31,913 nucleotides of DNA from Caulobacterales bacterium 32-69-10. GTDB lineage: Bacteria > Pseudomonadota > Alphaproteobacteria > Caulobacterales > Caulobacteraceae. Shown piece after piece: positions 22,520-31,848 of this stretch. Location: positions 1-31,913 of the forward strand of contig NCED01000010.1 in assembly GCA_002280485.1 (NCBI GenBank). Reading direction: 5' to 3'. The notes below the pieces were generated by a model, which saw only the letters and a list, made by a program, of their open reading frames with translations, searched no databases and was not told the origin of the DNA. The translations under genes and the position numbers were made by a program. The first letter of the stretch is position 1. Each line of letters starts with the position of its first letter.

Positions 22520-24745
22520 TCAAGCCGTCTTCAGCTCCGCGACGTTGATCGGCAGGTTGCGGATGCGCTTTCCCGTCGCGGCGAAGACCGCGTTGCACAG
22601 GGCCGGCACCACCGGGGGCAGGGCGGGCTCGCCCAGGCCCGAGGGCGGGTTGTCGGACAGCAGGAAGTGCACATCGACCGGCGGGGCCGCCGAGATTCGC
22701 ATCAGGGGATAGTCGCCGAAGTTGGACTGCTTGGTGCGGCCGTTCTCGAAGGTGATCTGCTGGCCCAGGGTCTGGGCGATGCCGTCGAGCACCGAGCCCT
22801 GGACCTGGTTGACCGCCCCGGAGGGGTTGATGATCTGGGCGCCGACGTCGCCGACCACCCAGACCTTGTTGACCTTGACCTGGCCGCTGTCGGAGACCTC
22901 AGCCTCCACCACCTCGGCGAAATAGCCGAGGTGGCTGAAGAAGTGGGCCACGCCCAGGCCGGTGCGCGGCGGCAGCTGGCGCTTGCCCCAGCCGGACCGT
23001 TCGCCGACCAGCTTGAGCACATTGGTCATGCGGACGGTCTCGTAGCCTTCGCGGGTGTTTTTCTCGCCGAAGACGCGAGGCTCGCCGAGCAGGGCGAGCT
23101 GGAACTCCAGCGGGTCCTTGCCGGCCGCATGGGCCAGTTCGTCGGCGAAGGACTGGAACACGAAGGCCAGGGCGTTGGAGCGCGGCGCCCGCATCGGCCC
23201 GGTCGGCACCCGGGTCGGGATCAGCGAGGCGTCGATCTGGTAGTTGTCGATGAACCGCGCCGGCCATTCGGTGGGGTTGCACTCGGCCGAGGTGACGAAC
23301 TTGCCGTCGGCGCCGAACGAGACGAAGTGGTTCTTCCAACCCACGACCTTGCCTGAGGAATCCACCCCGGCTTTCAGCCGGTGGAAGCCGCCCGGGCGGT
23401 ACATGTCGTGGCGCATGTCGTCTTCGCGCGACCACACCATCTTGATCGGCATCTTGGCCTGGCGCGCGATGGCCGCCGCCTCGACCATGTAGTCGTTGCT
23501 GAGGCGCCGGCCGAAGCCGCCGCCGCTGCGGATCATGTGGATCGAGATGTCCTCGGGCTTCACGCCCAGGGTCTTGGCCACCACCTGGCGGCCGGGCTCG
23601 GGGTTCTGGGTCGGCGCCCACAGGGTCAGCTTGCCGTCGGCGCCCCAGGCCGCGGTGCAGTTCTGGGGCTCCAGCGGCGCGTGCGAGACGAAGGGGTAGG
23701 TGTATTCCGCCTCGATCACCTTGGCGGCCGTGCCGAGGGCGGCGTCCACGTCGCCGTCCTTGCGGATGGTCAGCTCCGGCGACTTGGCGAACAGGGCCTT
23801 GGCCTGGGCGGCGTAGCCGGCGCTGGAGTGGTCGGCGTACTCGCCCTCGGCCCACTTCACCTTCAGGGCCGAGCGGGCCTTGTTGGCGTGCCACCAGGTG
23901 TCGGCCACAATGGCCACGCCGGACGACAGGCCGCCGAGATCGGTGTTGCCGTCGATCATGAAGGCGTCGCGCACGCCGGGCAGGGCTTTGATCTCGTCGA
24001 GGTTGGCGTCCATGCAGTGGCCGTAGAACACCGGGCACTTCTGGTAGACGGCGTACTTCATCCCCGGCACGACGGTGTCGATGCCGAACAGGGGCTTGCC
24101 GGTCACCACGGCGGGATTGTCGATGTTCGAGGTGAACTTGCCGATGATGCGAAAGGCCTTGGGGTCCTTCAGCGCCACCGTCTCGGGCTTGGGCGCGGGC
24201 AGGGCGGCGGCCTTGACCGCCAGCGCGCCGTAGGTCGCCTGCCGCTTCGAGCCGGTGTGGTGGACCACCCCCGGCGTGGTGGTGCATTCGGAAGCCGGCA
24301 CGCCCCAGTCCTTGGCCGCGGCCTCGATCAGCATGGCCCGGCCCGCGGCGCCGACCTGGCGCATCGGCGTATAGTGGGTGGGGGTGGCGGTCGAGCCGCC
24401 GGCCACCTGGCGGGTGTAGAGCGTCGGGTCGGCCATGGCTTGGACGATGCGGACGTCCTTCCAGTCGACGTCCAGCTCCTCGGCGATCAGCATGGGCAGC
24501 ATGGTCTTGATGCCCTGGCCGCACTCGGGGTTCTTGGCGATGATGGTGACGAGGCCGTCCGGGGCGATCTTGACGTAGGTGTTCAGCGCCGGGCCGGTGA
24601 CGGCGGGGGCGCCGTCGATCGCCGCGTGAGCGACGCCGCCCATGCGGGCCGACAGGTAGAGGCCGCCGCCGGCGGCGACCCCGGCGCGCAGGAACATCCG
24701 GCGGGAAAGCCGAGGGGCTTCAATGGCTTTGAACGGAGCGTTCAT
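22520..24745 (-). CDS. TAT-exported molybdopterin subunit of an isoquinoline-oxidoreductase-type aldehyde/xanthine dehydrogenase
   Basis: 741 residues. A twin-arginine signal (LSRRMFLRAGVAAGGG, about 13-28) sends it folded, with cofactor, to the periplasm. It matches the IorB/xanthine dehydrogenase family large subunit: PECGQGIKTMLPML, GGSTATPTHYTPMR, the molybdopterin-binding SGGGFGRRLSNDYMVEAA, and the catalytic Glu in SGLGEPALPPVVPA near the C-terminus. Enzymes of this group hydroxylate N-heterocycles or oxidise aldehydes, passing electrons through a two-cluster Fe-S subunit. The Fe-S subunit gene starts the operon three bases upstream. I see no FAD subunit and no cytochrome c subunit, as is usual for the Ior type. 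The substrate cannot be predicted. Confidence 0.93.
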   Translation of the reverse strand: MNAPFKAIEAPRLSRRMFLRAGVAAGGGLYLSARMGGVAHAAIDGAPAVTGPALNTYVKIAPDGLVTIIAKNPECGQGIKTMLPMLIAEELDVDWKDVRIVQAMADPTLYTRQVAGGSTATPTHYTPMRQVGAAGRAMLIEAAAKDWGVPASECTTTPGVVHHTGSKRQATYGALAVKAAALPAPKPETVALKDPKAFRIIGKFTSNIDNPAVVTGKPLFGIDTVVPGMKYAVYQKCPVFYGHCMDANLDEIKALPGVRDAFMIDGNTDLGGLSSGVAIVADTWWHANKARSALKVKWAEGEYADHSSAGYAAQAKALFAKSPELTIRKDGDVDAALGTAAKVIEAEYTYPFVSHAPLEPQNCTAAWGADGKLTLWAPTQNPEPGRQVVAKTLGVKPEDISIHMIRSGGGFGRRLSNDYMVEAAAIARQAKMPIKMVWSREDDMRHDMYRPGGFHRLKAGVDSSGKVVGWKNHFVSFGADGKFVTSAECNPTEWPARFIDNYQIDASLIPTRVPTGPMRAPRSNALAFVFQSFADELAHAAGKDPLEFQLALLGEPRVFGEKNTREGYETVRMTNVLKLVGERSGWGKRQLPPRTGLGVAHFFSHLGYFAEVVEAEVSDSGQVKVNKVWVVGDVGAQIINPSGAVNQVQGSVLDGIAQTLGQQITFENGRTKQSNFGDYPLMRISAAPPVDVHFLLSDNPPSGLGEPALPPVVPALCNAVFAATGKRIRNLPINVAELKTA

Positions 24746-24748
24746 GGC

Positions 24749-25207
24749 TCAGGCCTCCGTCGAGGCGGGAAGGCCGGCGGCCTTCTTGATGGCGGCGCGG
24801 ATGCGGTTGTAGGTGGCGCAGCGGCAGATGTTGCCGTTCATCGCCTGGTCGATCTCGGCGTCCGTCGGCTTGGGCGTGCGGGTCAGCAGGGCCGTGGCCG
24901 ACACGATCTGGCCGGCCTGACAGTAGCCGCACTGCATCACGTCCACCTCCATCCAGGCTTCCTGGACCTTGGCGCCGATCCCCTCGATGGTGGTGATCTT
25001 CTTGGTTCCGACCTTCGAGATCGGGGTCTGGCAGCCGCGGACCGGAACGCCGTCGAGCTGGATGGTGCAGGCCCCGCAATAGGCCGCGCCGCAGCCGAAC
25101 TTGGTCCCTTTCAGGTCGAGCACGTCCCGCAGCACCCACAGCATGGGCATGTCGGGTTCGGCGTCGACGGTCATCGCCTTGCCGTTGACGGTCAGGGTGT
25201 AGGCCAT
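24749..25207 (-). CDS. 2Fe-2S subunit of the molybdenum hydroxylase
   Basis: 152 residues from the ATG at 25207, with CAGGA close upstream. The N-terminal plant-ferredoxin-like domain binds the first cluster ([14 protein letters not shown] and a later Cys in VRGCQTP). The C-terminal helical domain binds the second ([10 protein letters not shown] and [11 protein letters not shown]). This is the IorA type. It has no export signal of its own and presumably travels with the TAT-tagged large subunit. A hairpin 108 bases upstream separates it from the lipoprotein gene. Confidence 0.94.
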   Translation of the reverse strand: MAYTLTVNGKAMTVDAEPDMPMLWVLRDVLDLKGTKFGCGAAYCGACTIQLDGVPVRGCQTPISKVGTKKITTIEGIGAKVQEAWMEVDVMQCGYCQAGQIVSATALLTRTPKPTDAEIDQAMNGNICRCATYNRIRAAIKKAAGLPASTEA

Positions 25208-25314
25208 GGTCCTGGTTTTCCTCGGGGTCGGAGCCGTTGGATCGGATCGCAGCGCCGGAGGGTAACCCCAGGGCAAAAGCCTGTCACCTCAACGATATAT
25301 GGTCGGATATGGCG

Positions 25315-25342
25315 CTCCCCCGGCCACGTCAGGCCGGGGGAG
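25315..25342 (-). terminator. Perfect 11-bp hairpin after the lipoprotein gene
   Basis: CTCCCCCGGCC (25315-25325) pairs with GGCCGGGGGAG (25332-25342). It lies nine bases past the lipoprotein stop. No T-run follows on either strand, so it is a U-less terminator or an mRNA-stabilising structure. Confidence 0.45.
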
Positions 25343-25350
25343 GCTCTGGA

Positions 25351-25659
25351 CTAGCGCGCGGCGTCCTTGGCGGCTTCCTCGACCCGGTCGCCCAGTTCTT
25401 CGGCGGCGTCCTCGGCTCTCTCGGCCTGCTTCTCGATCCCATCCGCCCGGGCGTCGAGCGCTCGCTCGGCCACGCCGGCCGTGTTGTCGGCCTGGGCCTC
25501 CACGACGGCGGCCTCGTTCTGCATTCGCGCGGCGGTCTCTTCGGCCTGGGCCTCGGCGACGTCGCCCGCGTTCTCGGCGGCCTTCTCGGCGGGGCTGTCG
25601 CCGCAGCCGGCCAGGGTGATCGCGGCCACGGAAAGAAGAGCGGCGGAAATGAAGCGCAT
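25351..25659 (-). CDS. Small alanine/glutamate-rich lipoprotein
   Basis: 102 residues from the ATG at 25659, with AGGGAG seven bases upstream. The signal MRFISAALLSVAAITLAGCGD has a lipobox (LAGC), so the Cys is lipidated. The rest is one long charged helix rich in Ala and Glu (AEKAAENAGDVAEAQAEETAAR..., RAEDAAEELGDRVEEAAKDAAR), of coiled-coil type with 11-residue-like periodicity reminiscent of LEA-type or Lpp-like proteins. A structural or stress-related envelope role is a guess. It is divided from the ABC exporter gene by 50 bases on the same strand and may be its operon partner. Confidence 0.72.
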   Translation of the reverse strand: MRFISAALLSVAAITLAGCGDSPAEKAAENAGDVAEAQAEETAARMQNEAAVVEAQADNTAGVAERALDARADGIEKQAERAEDAAEELGDRVEEAAKDAAR

Positions 25660-25709
25660 GGATGGTCTCCCTATTGTTAGATGACTTAGCGCGCGAGAAG
25701 CGTTGCGGT

Positions 25710-27497
25710 TCACGCGGCGCCTTCGGTGATGGCGTTTAGGCGGGCGTAGGCCCCGCCCTTGGCGACCAGTTCGCCGTGGCGGCCTTCTTCGACCACACGT
25801 CCGTGGTCGAACACCAGGATGCGGTCCGCGCCGCGGATGGTCGACAGGCGATGGGCGATCACGATGGTGGTGCGGCCGGCCATCAGGGCGTCGGTCGCCG
25901 CCTGCACCTCCAGCTCGGTCTCCACGTCGAGGGACGAGGTGGCCTCGTCCAGCACCAGGATCGGCGCCCCGGCCAGGAAGGCTCTGGCGATGGCCACCCG
26001 CTGGCGCTCGCCGCCGGAGAGCTTGACTCCCCGCTCGCCGACCAGGGTGTCGTAGCCGTTCGGCAGGGCGGAGATGAAGTCGTGGGCGCGGGCCCGGCGC
26101 GCCGCCTCGACGATCTCCTCGTGGCTGGCGCCGGGCCGGCCATAGGCGATGTTCTCGGCGATGGTGCGGTGGAACAGCGACGGGTCCTGCGGGACCATGG
26201 CGATGGCCTGGCGCAGGCTCGCCTGGGCCACGGTGGCGATGTCCTGGCCGTCGATGAGGATGCGTCCCCCGTCCAGGTCGTATAGGCGCTGCACCAGCTT
26301 GACGAAGGTCGACTTGCCCGAGCCCGTCGGTCCGACCAGGGCGACCCGCTCTCCCGGCGCGATGGCCAGGCTGAAGTCGTCGTACAGGGGCGTATCGGCC
26401 GACTTGTAGCGGAAGCGGATGTGGTCGAGCACGATGGCGCCGCGCGCCGGCCGCAAGGGCTCCGCGCCGTCCGCATCGCGGACCTGCGGCTCCATCAGGG
26501 CGTAGTGGGCGACATTCTCGGCGTCGTCGAGGCCGCGCTGGGCGTTGCGGATGTTTTCGCCCAGGTTCCGCAGATAGCCGGTCATCAGCATGAACGAGGT
26601 GATGGCGAAGGCGACGTCGCCGGCGCTCGCCTCGCCCTTGGACCACAGCCAGAGCAGCAGGCCGGTGAGCCCGGCCTGGAGCACGACCAGCAGCAGGCTG
26701 TGCACCAGCCAGACGTCGGTGAACCGGTGCCAGGTGGTGTTGGCCGCCTTGCGCCACATCTCGGTGACCCCGGCGACCCGCGCTTCCTCGCGCGCCTCGG
26801 CGCCGAAGCTCTTCACGGTCGGGTTGGAGCTGATGGCGTCGGACAGGGCGCCGCCGATGCGGCTGTCCAGACCGACCAGCCTCAGGTTGGACGGGCGGGC
26901 GTAGAGGTTGGTGAAGACGATGTTGGAGAAGACGTAGAGGCCGACCACCACGCTGGCGAAGAGGCCGACCACCGGCCAGCGCACCAGCATCATGCCGCAC
27001 AGACCGACCAGGACCAGGACCGCGGGCCCGAGGAAGATCAGCACCGCGTCGGACACGGCGTCATAGCCGGCCACCGCACGGGTCAGCCGCCGGACCGTGG
27101 CGCCGGCGAAGTTGTCGGCGTGCCAGTCGGCGGAGAAGGACTGCACCTTGGCGAAGCCCTCGTCGGTGACCGCCTTCATGTTGTGGGAGGCGAGCGGAAT
27201 CCAGAACCGAATCGAGACGTTGCGCAGGACTGTGAAGGCGAAATAGACGCCGACGAACACCGCCCAGGCCCGCCAGGCGGGGGTCAGTTGGGCGGGTCCG
27301 GCCGCCACCTGGTCGATCAGTCGCCCGGCGGCCCATGGCATGGACAGGTCGAAGCCGATCGAGATCAGGGTGAAGCCCACAGAGCCAGCCAGCAGCCAGG
27401 GCCGGCGCAGCCAGAAGCGGGCGATGAAGCCCGCCACCTGCTGGTTCTTCAGCCCTTTGGGCTGTTCGTCGTCGATGTCTTCGTAATGGTCGGTCAT
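25710..27497 (-). CDS. ABC exporter, fused permease and ATPase
   Basis: 595 residues. The N-terminal half (about 30-330) is a six-span type-1 exporter membrane domain; the C-terminal half is an ATPase with Walker [10 protein letters not shown] (about 390), signature [13 protein letters not shown] (about 494), Walker [13 protein letters not shown] (about 516) and switch His in VIAHRLST. It would work as a homodimer in the inner membrane. Substrates of this group range from lipids to drugs and peptides, and nothing here decides. The ribosome-binding site (AGAGCG) is weak. The gene is preceded by a promoter, a short leader ORF and a hairpin that look like an expression-control region. Confidence 0.92.
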   Translation of the reverse strand: MTDHYEDIDDEQPKGLKNQQVAGFIARFWLRRPWLLAGSVGFTLISIGFDLSMPWAAGRLIDQVAAGPAQLTPAWRAWAVFVGVYFAFTVLRNVSIRFWIPLASHNMKAVTDEGFAKVQSFSADWHADNFAGATVRRLTRAVAGYDAVSDAVLIFLGPAVLVLVGLCGMMLVRWPVVGLFASVVVGLYVFSNIVFTNLYARPSNLRLVGLDSRIGGALSDAISSNPTVKSFGAEAREEARVAGVTEMWRKAANTTWHRFTDVWLVHSLLLVVLQAGLTGLLLWLWSKGEASAGDVAFAITSFMLMTGYLRNLGENIRNAQRGLDDAENVAHYALMEPQVRDADGAEPLRPARGAIVLDHIRFRYKSADTPLYDDFSLAIAPGERVALVGPTGSGKSTFVKLVQRLYDLDGGRILIDGQDIATVAQASLRQAIAMVPQDPSLFHRTIAENIAYGRPGASHEEIVEAARRARAHDFISALPNGYDTLVGERGVKLSGGERQRVAIARAFLAGAPILVLDEATSSLDVETELEVQAATDALMAGRTTIVIAHRLSTIRGADRILVFDHGRVVEEGRHGELVAKGGAYARLNAITEGAA

Positions 27498-27568
27498 CGC
27501 TCTGCGTCACGAATGCCGCGACGCTGTCCGCAGGCCTGAACGGCGCGCGCGTCACGGGATGGGAAGGG

Positions 27569-27593
27569 CGGTGGACCGCGACAGGGTCCACCG
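27569..27593 (-). promoter_or_regulatory. Hairpin between leader ORF and ABC exporter (attenuator candidate)
   Basis: In the transcript, CGGTGGACC pairs with GGTCCACCG over nine bases with a seven-base loop. Its 5' arm overlaps bases 27588-27595, which can instead pair with CCGCCGGA inside the leader ORF (27623-27630), eight pairs including one G-U. The two structures exclude each other. No U-run follows, so control would be through Rho or translation rather than simple intrinsic termination. Confidence 0.45.
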
Positions 27594-27613
27594 GAGGCCT
27601 CAAGCCTGGGACG

Positions 27614-27664
27614 TCAGAAGAGTCCGGCGGCGAGGCGCGGCGTCGAATGGAGCGTGTGCCGCAT
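27614..27664 (-). CDS. 16-residue leader peptide ORF upstream of the ABC exporter
   Basis: The ORF reads MRHTLHSTPRLAAGLF and stops with TGA. An AAGGAGG (27674-27680) sits nine bases before the ATG, stronger than the ribosome-binding site of the exporter itself. It lies about 35 bases from the expected transcription start and about 116 bases before the exporter ATG. It has no strong run of one amino acid, so if it is an attenuator it may respond to ribosome stalling by a drug rather than to amino-acid shortage. A GTG-started ORF in another frame is less likely because it is too close to the AAGGAGG. Confidence 0.5.
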   Translation of the reverse strand: MRHTLHSTPRLAAGLF

Positions 27665-27705
27665 GGTTCACGCCCTCCTTCAGGCCGCAGTTGCAGAGGA
27701 GGCGG

Positions 27706-27734
27706 AAGCTAGGCGCCGCGCCCTTGCGGGTCAA
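27706..27734 (-). promoter_or_regulatory. Sigma-70-type promoter for leader ORF and ABC exporter
   Basis: On the minus strand TTGACC (27734-27729) and TAGCTT (27711-27706) are separated by exactly 17 bases. Transcription should start near 27699, just before the leader ribosome-binding site. Confidence 0.55.
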
Positions 27735-27762
27735 GGCGGGCGATCGCGGCGAGGGGGCCGCG

Positions 27763-27776
27763 TTGCAAAAATGCAA
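27763..27776. promoter_or_regulatory. Perfect palindrome, possible operator
   Basis: TTGCAAAAATGCAA is TTGCA-N4-TGCAA, an A/T-rich palindrome standing out in GC-rich DNA. It lies 29 bases upstream of the exporter's -35 and 110 bases before the divergent autotransporter gene, so a regulator bound here could affect both. The rest of the 388-base gap 27498-27885 holds only the elements listed separately. Confidence 0.4.
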
Positions 27777-27885
27777 AGCACGCCACCGGGCATGTCGAAA
27801 CTGAAGCGAAGACGAAGGCCCGCCGAAATCGGACCGCCCGATTGCGCCGTGAAAACCGGCCAATCCCGTTCCTTCCGGATCCTTC

Positions 27886-30800
27886 ATGAACCGTTCCCTG
27901 TTCGCCGCCGCGGCCCTCGGGCCGATCTGCCTCGCCCTCGGGTCTCCCGCGGCCGCCGCCACCGTCTCCGACGCCCGCACCACCCCCATCGCCACATCGA
28001 GCGCCGGGACGGCCGGGGCCGAGGATGTGGCCATCAGCGCGGACGGTTCGATCAAGCTGACCGCGCCGGGGACGGCGGTGACCCTCGATTCCAACAACAG
28101 CGTCTCCAACGCCGGGACGATCCAGTTCGACGACGCCAACAACGCCGTCGCCATCGGCGTCCAGGGCGGGTTCGCCGGCACGGTGACCAATACCGGCGCC
28201 GTCTACGTCATCGAGAACTACACCCCGAGCGACGCCAACAGCGACGGCGTCTACGAGGCGCCGCTCGCCTCCGGCGGCGCCCGCTATGGCGTGCGGGTGA
28301 CCGGCGCCGCGCCCTTCACCGGCTCGCTGGTCAACAGCGGCACGATCTACGTGGAGGGCAATGACTCTGCCGCCATCTCGCTGGAGACGCCTTTGGCCGG
28401 TGCGATCGAGCATTCGGGCACCATCGGGGTGACCGGAGACCGGTCGTTCGGCATCCACACCACCGCGCCGGTCAGCGGCGGCGTCAACCTGACCGGAGCC
28501 ACGTCCGCGGCGGGGCAGGGGGCCGTGGCGGTCAGCATCGGCGGCGACGTCGCCGGGGCGGTGAAGCTCTATTCGTCCGCCTCGACCAACGGCTATTCCA
28601 ACGCCACGCGCTCGACGGTGGCGGACACCCAGAAGGCCATCCAGGCCACAGCCTCGCAGATGCAGCAGGCCGGCTCGGCCCTGATCATCGGCGCCGATGT
28701 GGGCGGCGGCGTCTATCTTGGAGCGGCGCCGGCGGGGACCGATTTCGACAACACCACGGCCGACCTCGATGGCGACGGCGTCGCCGACTACGTCGAGGGG
28801 ACAGGCACGGTAAGCGTCTACGGCGCGGCGCCGGGCATCCTGATCGGCGGCGCCGGACGCAATGTCTCCATCGGCGCCTTCGGGACCGGCGCCAACGGCT
28901 ACGGCCTGATCGTGCGCGGGGCCGTCGACACCAACGGCCTCTACGACGGGGTCACGGCCACCGGCGTCCAGATCGGCGGGACGGGCGGGACGGCCAGTCT
29001 GGCCGGCGGCGTGCGGCTGGTCGGGACGGTCTCCGCCCTGGCCTATGAGGCGGCCGCGACGGGCCTGCGAGTCGGCTCCGGCGGCGTTGTCCCGGAGCTC
29101 AGGAACGAAAACACCCTCTATGCGACGGTGCTGAACTCCATCGCCAGCGGGGCGACCGCCTCCACCGCCACCGGGCTTCTGGTTGAGGCCGGAGGCAGCC
29201 TGCCTCTCCTGACCAACTTCGGGGTGATCAGCGCGCTGGCGACCGGGCCCAGCGTCAACGCCAGCGCGGTGGTGGATCAGTCCGGGACCCTGACCAGCAT
29301 CGACAACCAGGGCGCCATCACCGCCGCCCTGTCTCCCGCGGCCACGGACGAGGCGACCGGCGGACAGACCATCGCGCTCGACCTGCGCGCCAATACCTCA
29401 GGCGTGACCCTGATCCAGACCGCCAACCCGAGCCCCATCCTGCTTTCCAGCGGCTCCTACACGCCTTCGGCCCCGTCGATCACCGGCGACGTGCTTTTGG
29501 GGTCCGGGCCGAACCGGATTTCGATCCTGGCCGGAACCGTGACCGGGGCGCTCGACATGGGGTCCGCGGGCTCTGGCGCCTCGGCCCTCTCGATCGGCGG
29601 CGGCGCCGTCTATACCGGCCGGCTGTCGCACGCCGGCTCGGGCTTCGCGGTCGAGGTCAGCAACGGCTCGCTGATCAACACCAACGCCCAGACCCTGAAG
29701 CTGACCTCGCTGACCGTGGGCGACAGCGGCGTCCTCAGCTTCGCCGTCGATCCCGTTGCGGGGACCGCCACCCGCTACGACGTTTCCGGCGCGGCCAGCT
29801 TCGCCGGCGGGGCCAAGATCGGCGTCAACCTGCTGTCGCCCCTGCTGACCGACCAGACCTACACCCTCATCACCTCGCCCCAGCTGGTCCTGGGGTCCAC
29901 GGCCTTGCTCCAGGTCGAGACGCCCTACGCCGTCATCGCCGCCGTGAACCTCGATCAGACGGCGAGCGCCCTGAACCTCGACCTGCGCCGCCGCAGCGCC
30001 GTAGAGGCCGGCTTCGACTCCGCCCAGACCGCCGCCTACGACGCCATCTCCGCCGCCATGCCCGCCGACACGGCCGTCCAGGCGGCCCTGTTCACGCCCC
30101 AGGACCGGGCGGGCTTCGTCGGCGTCTACAACCAGCTGCTGCCCGACTATGCGGGCGGGACCTTCCGCCTGGCCTCGCTGGCCTCTCGCGCCGTCAACCG
30201 CGCCCCCGCCCAGGGCGGGCCGGGCGGCGCCTGGGTGCAGGAGATCACGGTCGGCGCTAGGCTGCAGTCGGGGCAGGGCGGCCAGCCCTACCGCGCCTTC
30301 GGCTTTGGCCTGGCCGGCGGGATCGAGCGCGAGAGCCGCCTCGGCGTGCTCGGGGTGAAGGCCAGCTTCATCACCGGCGAGTCCCGCGACACCAGCCTGC
30401 CCGGCGACAACAAGTCGACGGTCACCGACCTCGGCGCCGGGCTCTACTGGCGCGGGACCCTTGGCGGGCTGATCGTCGACGCCGGCGCCGGCGGCGGCTA
30501 CGTCCGCTCCACCTACCGTCGCCAGCTGCTGATCACCGACAGCGCGGGAACAACGACCCTCGACCGCACCGCCGAGGCCAAGGCGGGGGGCTGGTCGGCC
30601 AACGCCCGGGCCGGCGTCGCCTACCAGGCCGACCTGGGCGGCCTATACCTGCGGCCCCAGGCGCACTTCGACTGGTATCGCCTGGGCCAGGGCGCCTATG
30701 CCGAGACCGGCGGCGGCGCGGCCTTCGACCTGTCGGTGGACAGCCGCACCGGACACGAGGCCAGCGGAACGGCCTCGATCGTATTCGGCGCCCGGTTCGG

Positions 30801-31062
30801 CCAGGACACGGTCTGGCGCCCCGAGGTGGAGGTCGGCTACCGGCGCATCTTCTCCAGCGACGCCGGGACCATCGCCGCCCATTTCGCCGGCGGCCCCACC
30901 TTCAGCATCTACGCCCTCGGCCTGGAGAGCGGCGGCCCCATGGCCCGGCTGAGCCTCAAGGCCGGCAACGACACCTACGACCTTTCGCTCGGGGCCGGGG
31001 TGGAGAAGCGCAGCGGCTATCTCGAGGGCGACCTGCACGTGAAGGCGCGGCTGCAGTTCTGA
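27886..31062 (+). CDS. Autotransporter (type Va) outer-membrane protein
   Basis: 1058 residues. A signal peptide (MNRSLFAAAALGPICLALG, cleavage near AAAAT) precedes a long passenger (about 28-750) made of short beta-strands with recurring 'N-x-G-T-I' turns (SNAGTIQF, TNTGAVYV, VNSGTIYV, EHSGTIGV), as in beta-helices. Two loops look calcium-binding: DANSDGVYE near 115 and DLDGDGVADYVE near 300. A linker helix (about 730-790, AYDAISAAMPAD) leads to a C-terminal autotransporter barrel (GAWVQEITVGARL... to VKARLQF) ending in F. The passenger has no protease or lipase motif I recognise, so adhesion or surface structure is the likely role. No obvious Shine-Dalgarno precedes the ATG. A two-component system follows. 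Confidence 0.88.
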   Translation: MNRSLFAAAALGPICLALGSPAAAATVSDARTTPIATSSAGTAGAEDVAISADGSIKLTAPGTAVTLDSNNSVSNAGTIQFDDANNAVAIGVQGGFAGTVTNTGAVYVIENYTPSDANSDGVYEAPLASGGARYGVRVTGAAPFTGSLVNSGTIYVEGNDSAAISLETPLAGAIEHSGTIGVTGDRSFGIHTTAPVSGGVNLTGATSAAGQGAVAVSIGGDVAGAVKLYSSASTNGYSNATRSTVADTQKAIQATASQMQQAGSALIIGADVGGGVYLGAAPAGTDFDNTTADLDGDGVADYVEGTGTVSVYGAAPGILIGGAGRNVSIGAFGTGANGYGLIVRGAVDTNGLYDGVTATGVQIGGTGGTASLAGGVRLVGTVSALAYEAAATGLRVGSGGVVPELRNENTLYATVLNSIASGATASTATGLLVEAGGSLPLLTNFGVISALATGPSVNASAVVDQSGTLTSIDNQGAITAALSPAATDEATGGQTIALDLRANTSGVTLIQTANPSPILLSSGSYTPSAPSITGDVLLGSGPNRISILAGTVTGALDMGSAGSGASALSIGGGAVYTGRLSHAGSGFAVEVSNGSLINTNAQTLKLTSLTVGDSGVLSFAVDPVAGTATRYDVSGAASFAGGAKIGVNLLSPLLTDQTYTLITSPQLVLGSTALLQVETPYAVIAAVNLDQTASALNLDLRRRSAVEAGFDSAQTAAYDAISAAMPADTAVQAALFTPQDRAGFVGVYNQLLPDYAGGTFRLASLASRAVNRAPAQGGPGGAWVQEITVGARLQSGQGGQPYRAFGFGLAGGIERESRLGVLGVKASFITGESRDTSLPGDNKSTVTDLGAGLYWRGTLGGLIVDAGAGGGYVRSTYRRQLLITDSAGTTTLDRTAEAKAGGWSANARAGVAYQADLGGLYLRPQAHFDWYRLGQGAYAETGGGAAFDLSVDSRTGHEASGTASIVFGARFGQDTVWRPEVEVGYRRIFSSDAGTIAAHFAGGPTFSIYALGLESGGPMARLSLKAGNDTYDLSLGAGVEKRSGYLEGDLHVKARLQF

Positions 31063-31071
31063 GGAACCCGA

Positions 31072-31848
31072 ATGTGGCGGGATTGCGATACTGTCGCCAC
31101 AGTTTCACGCCATTGCGGTCAAATGCGCCACGCCCTTCAGCCCGAGCCGCTCGCCCGCATCCTGATCGTCGATGACGACCCGGGGCTGCTGCAGCAAACC
31201 GCCGACTACCTGGCCGAGCACGGCTACGACGTGCGGACCGCCAGCGACGGGGCGGCCATGCAGCGGGTGCTGGACGAAGAGGCGGTGCAGCTGATCCTCC
31301 TCGACGTCATGATGCCGGGCGAGGATGGCCTGTCCATCTGCCGGCGCCTGCGCGATGTCGGCGGGCCGCCGGTGATCATGGTCTCCGCCCTGGGCGAGGA
31401 GATCGACCGCGTGCTGGGCCTGGAGCTTGGCGCCGACGACTATATGGCCAAGCCCTGCAGTCCTCGCGAACTCCTGGCCCGGGTGCGCGCCGTCCTGCGC
31501 CGCCGCGACGCCGGCACGGCCGAGCCCCAGGGCCGGGCCTATGAGTTCGCCGGCTATCGCCTCGATACCGTGCGCCGCCAGCTGCGGGGCCCGACCGGGG
31601 TGGTCGTGCTGCTGACGGCGGGCGAGTTCTCCCTGCTCAGCGCCTTCCTGGAGCGGCCGCGCCGCATCCTGTCGCGGGAGGAGTTGCTGGAGCACGCCCG
31701 CGGCGGCGACGCCGAGGTTTTCGACCGCGCCATCGACGTCCAGATCAGCCGACTGCGCCGCAAGCTCGTCGCCTCCAGCGGCGAAGCCCTGATCCGCACC
31801 TTCCGGGGGGCGGGCTACATGCTGGACGAGCGGGTCGTGCGGGCATGA
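31072..31848 (+). CDS. OmpR/PhoB-family response regulator
   Basis: 258 residues from the ATG at 31072, supported by GAGGA at the end of the preceding gene; an ATG at 31123 (241 residues) would start closer to the receiver domain and is possible. Receiver: ARILIVDDDPGLL (acidic pocket), LLDVMMPGEDG (phospho-Asp at residue 78 from the first start), VSALG (switch Thr/Ser) and DDYMAKPCSP (Lys). Winged-helix output: LTAGEFSLLSAFLERPRRILSREELLEH, recognition helix FDRAIDVQISRLRRKL, and the wing IRTFRGAGYML. Its target is unknown; the autotransporter gene nine bases upstream is an obvious suspect for co-expression. The stop overlaps the next start (ATGA). Confidence 0.93.
   Translation: MWRDCDTVATVSRHCGQMRHALQPEPLARILIVDDDPGLLQQTADYLAEHGYDVRTASDGAAMQRVLDEEAVQLILLDVMMPGEDGLSICRRLRDVGGPPVIMVSALGEEIDRVLGLELGADDYMAKPCSPRELLARVRAVLRRRDAGTAEPQGRAYEFAGYRLDTVRRQLRGPTGVVVLLTAGEFSLLSAFLERPRRILSREELLEHARGGDAEVFDRAIDVQISRLRRKLVASSGEALIRTFRGAGYMLDERVVRA

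Noticed and set aside
23381..25354. 657-codon plus-strand open frame
   Set aside because: It is a shadow of the molybdopterin and 2Fe-2S subunit genes, and its composition is that of a frame-shifted GC-rich gene.
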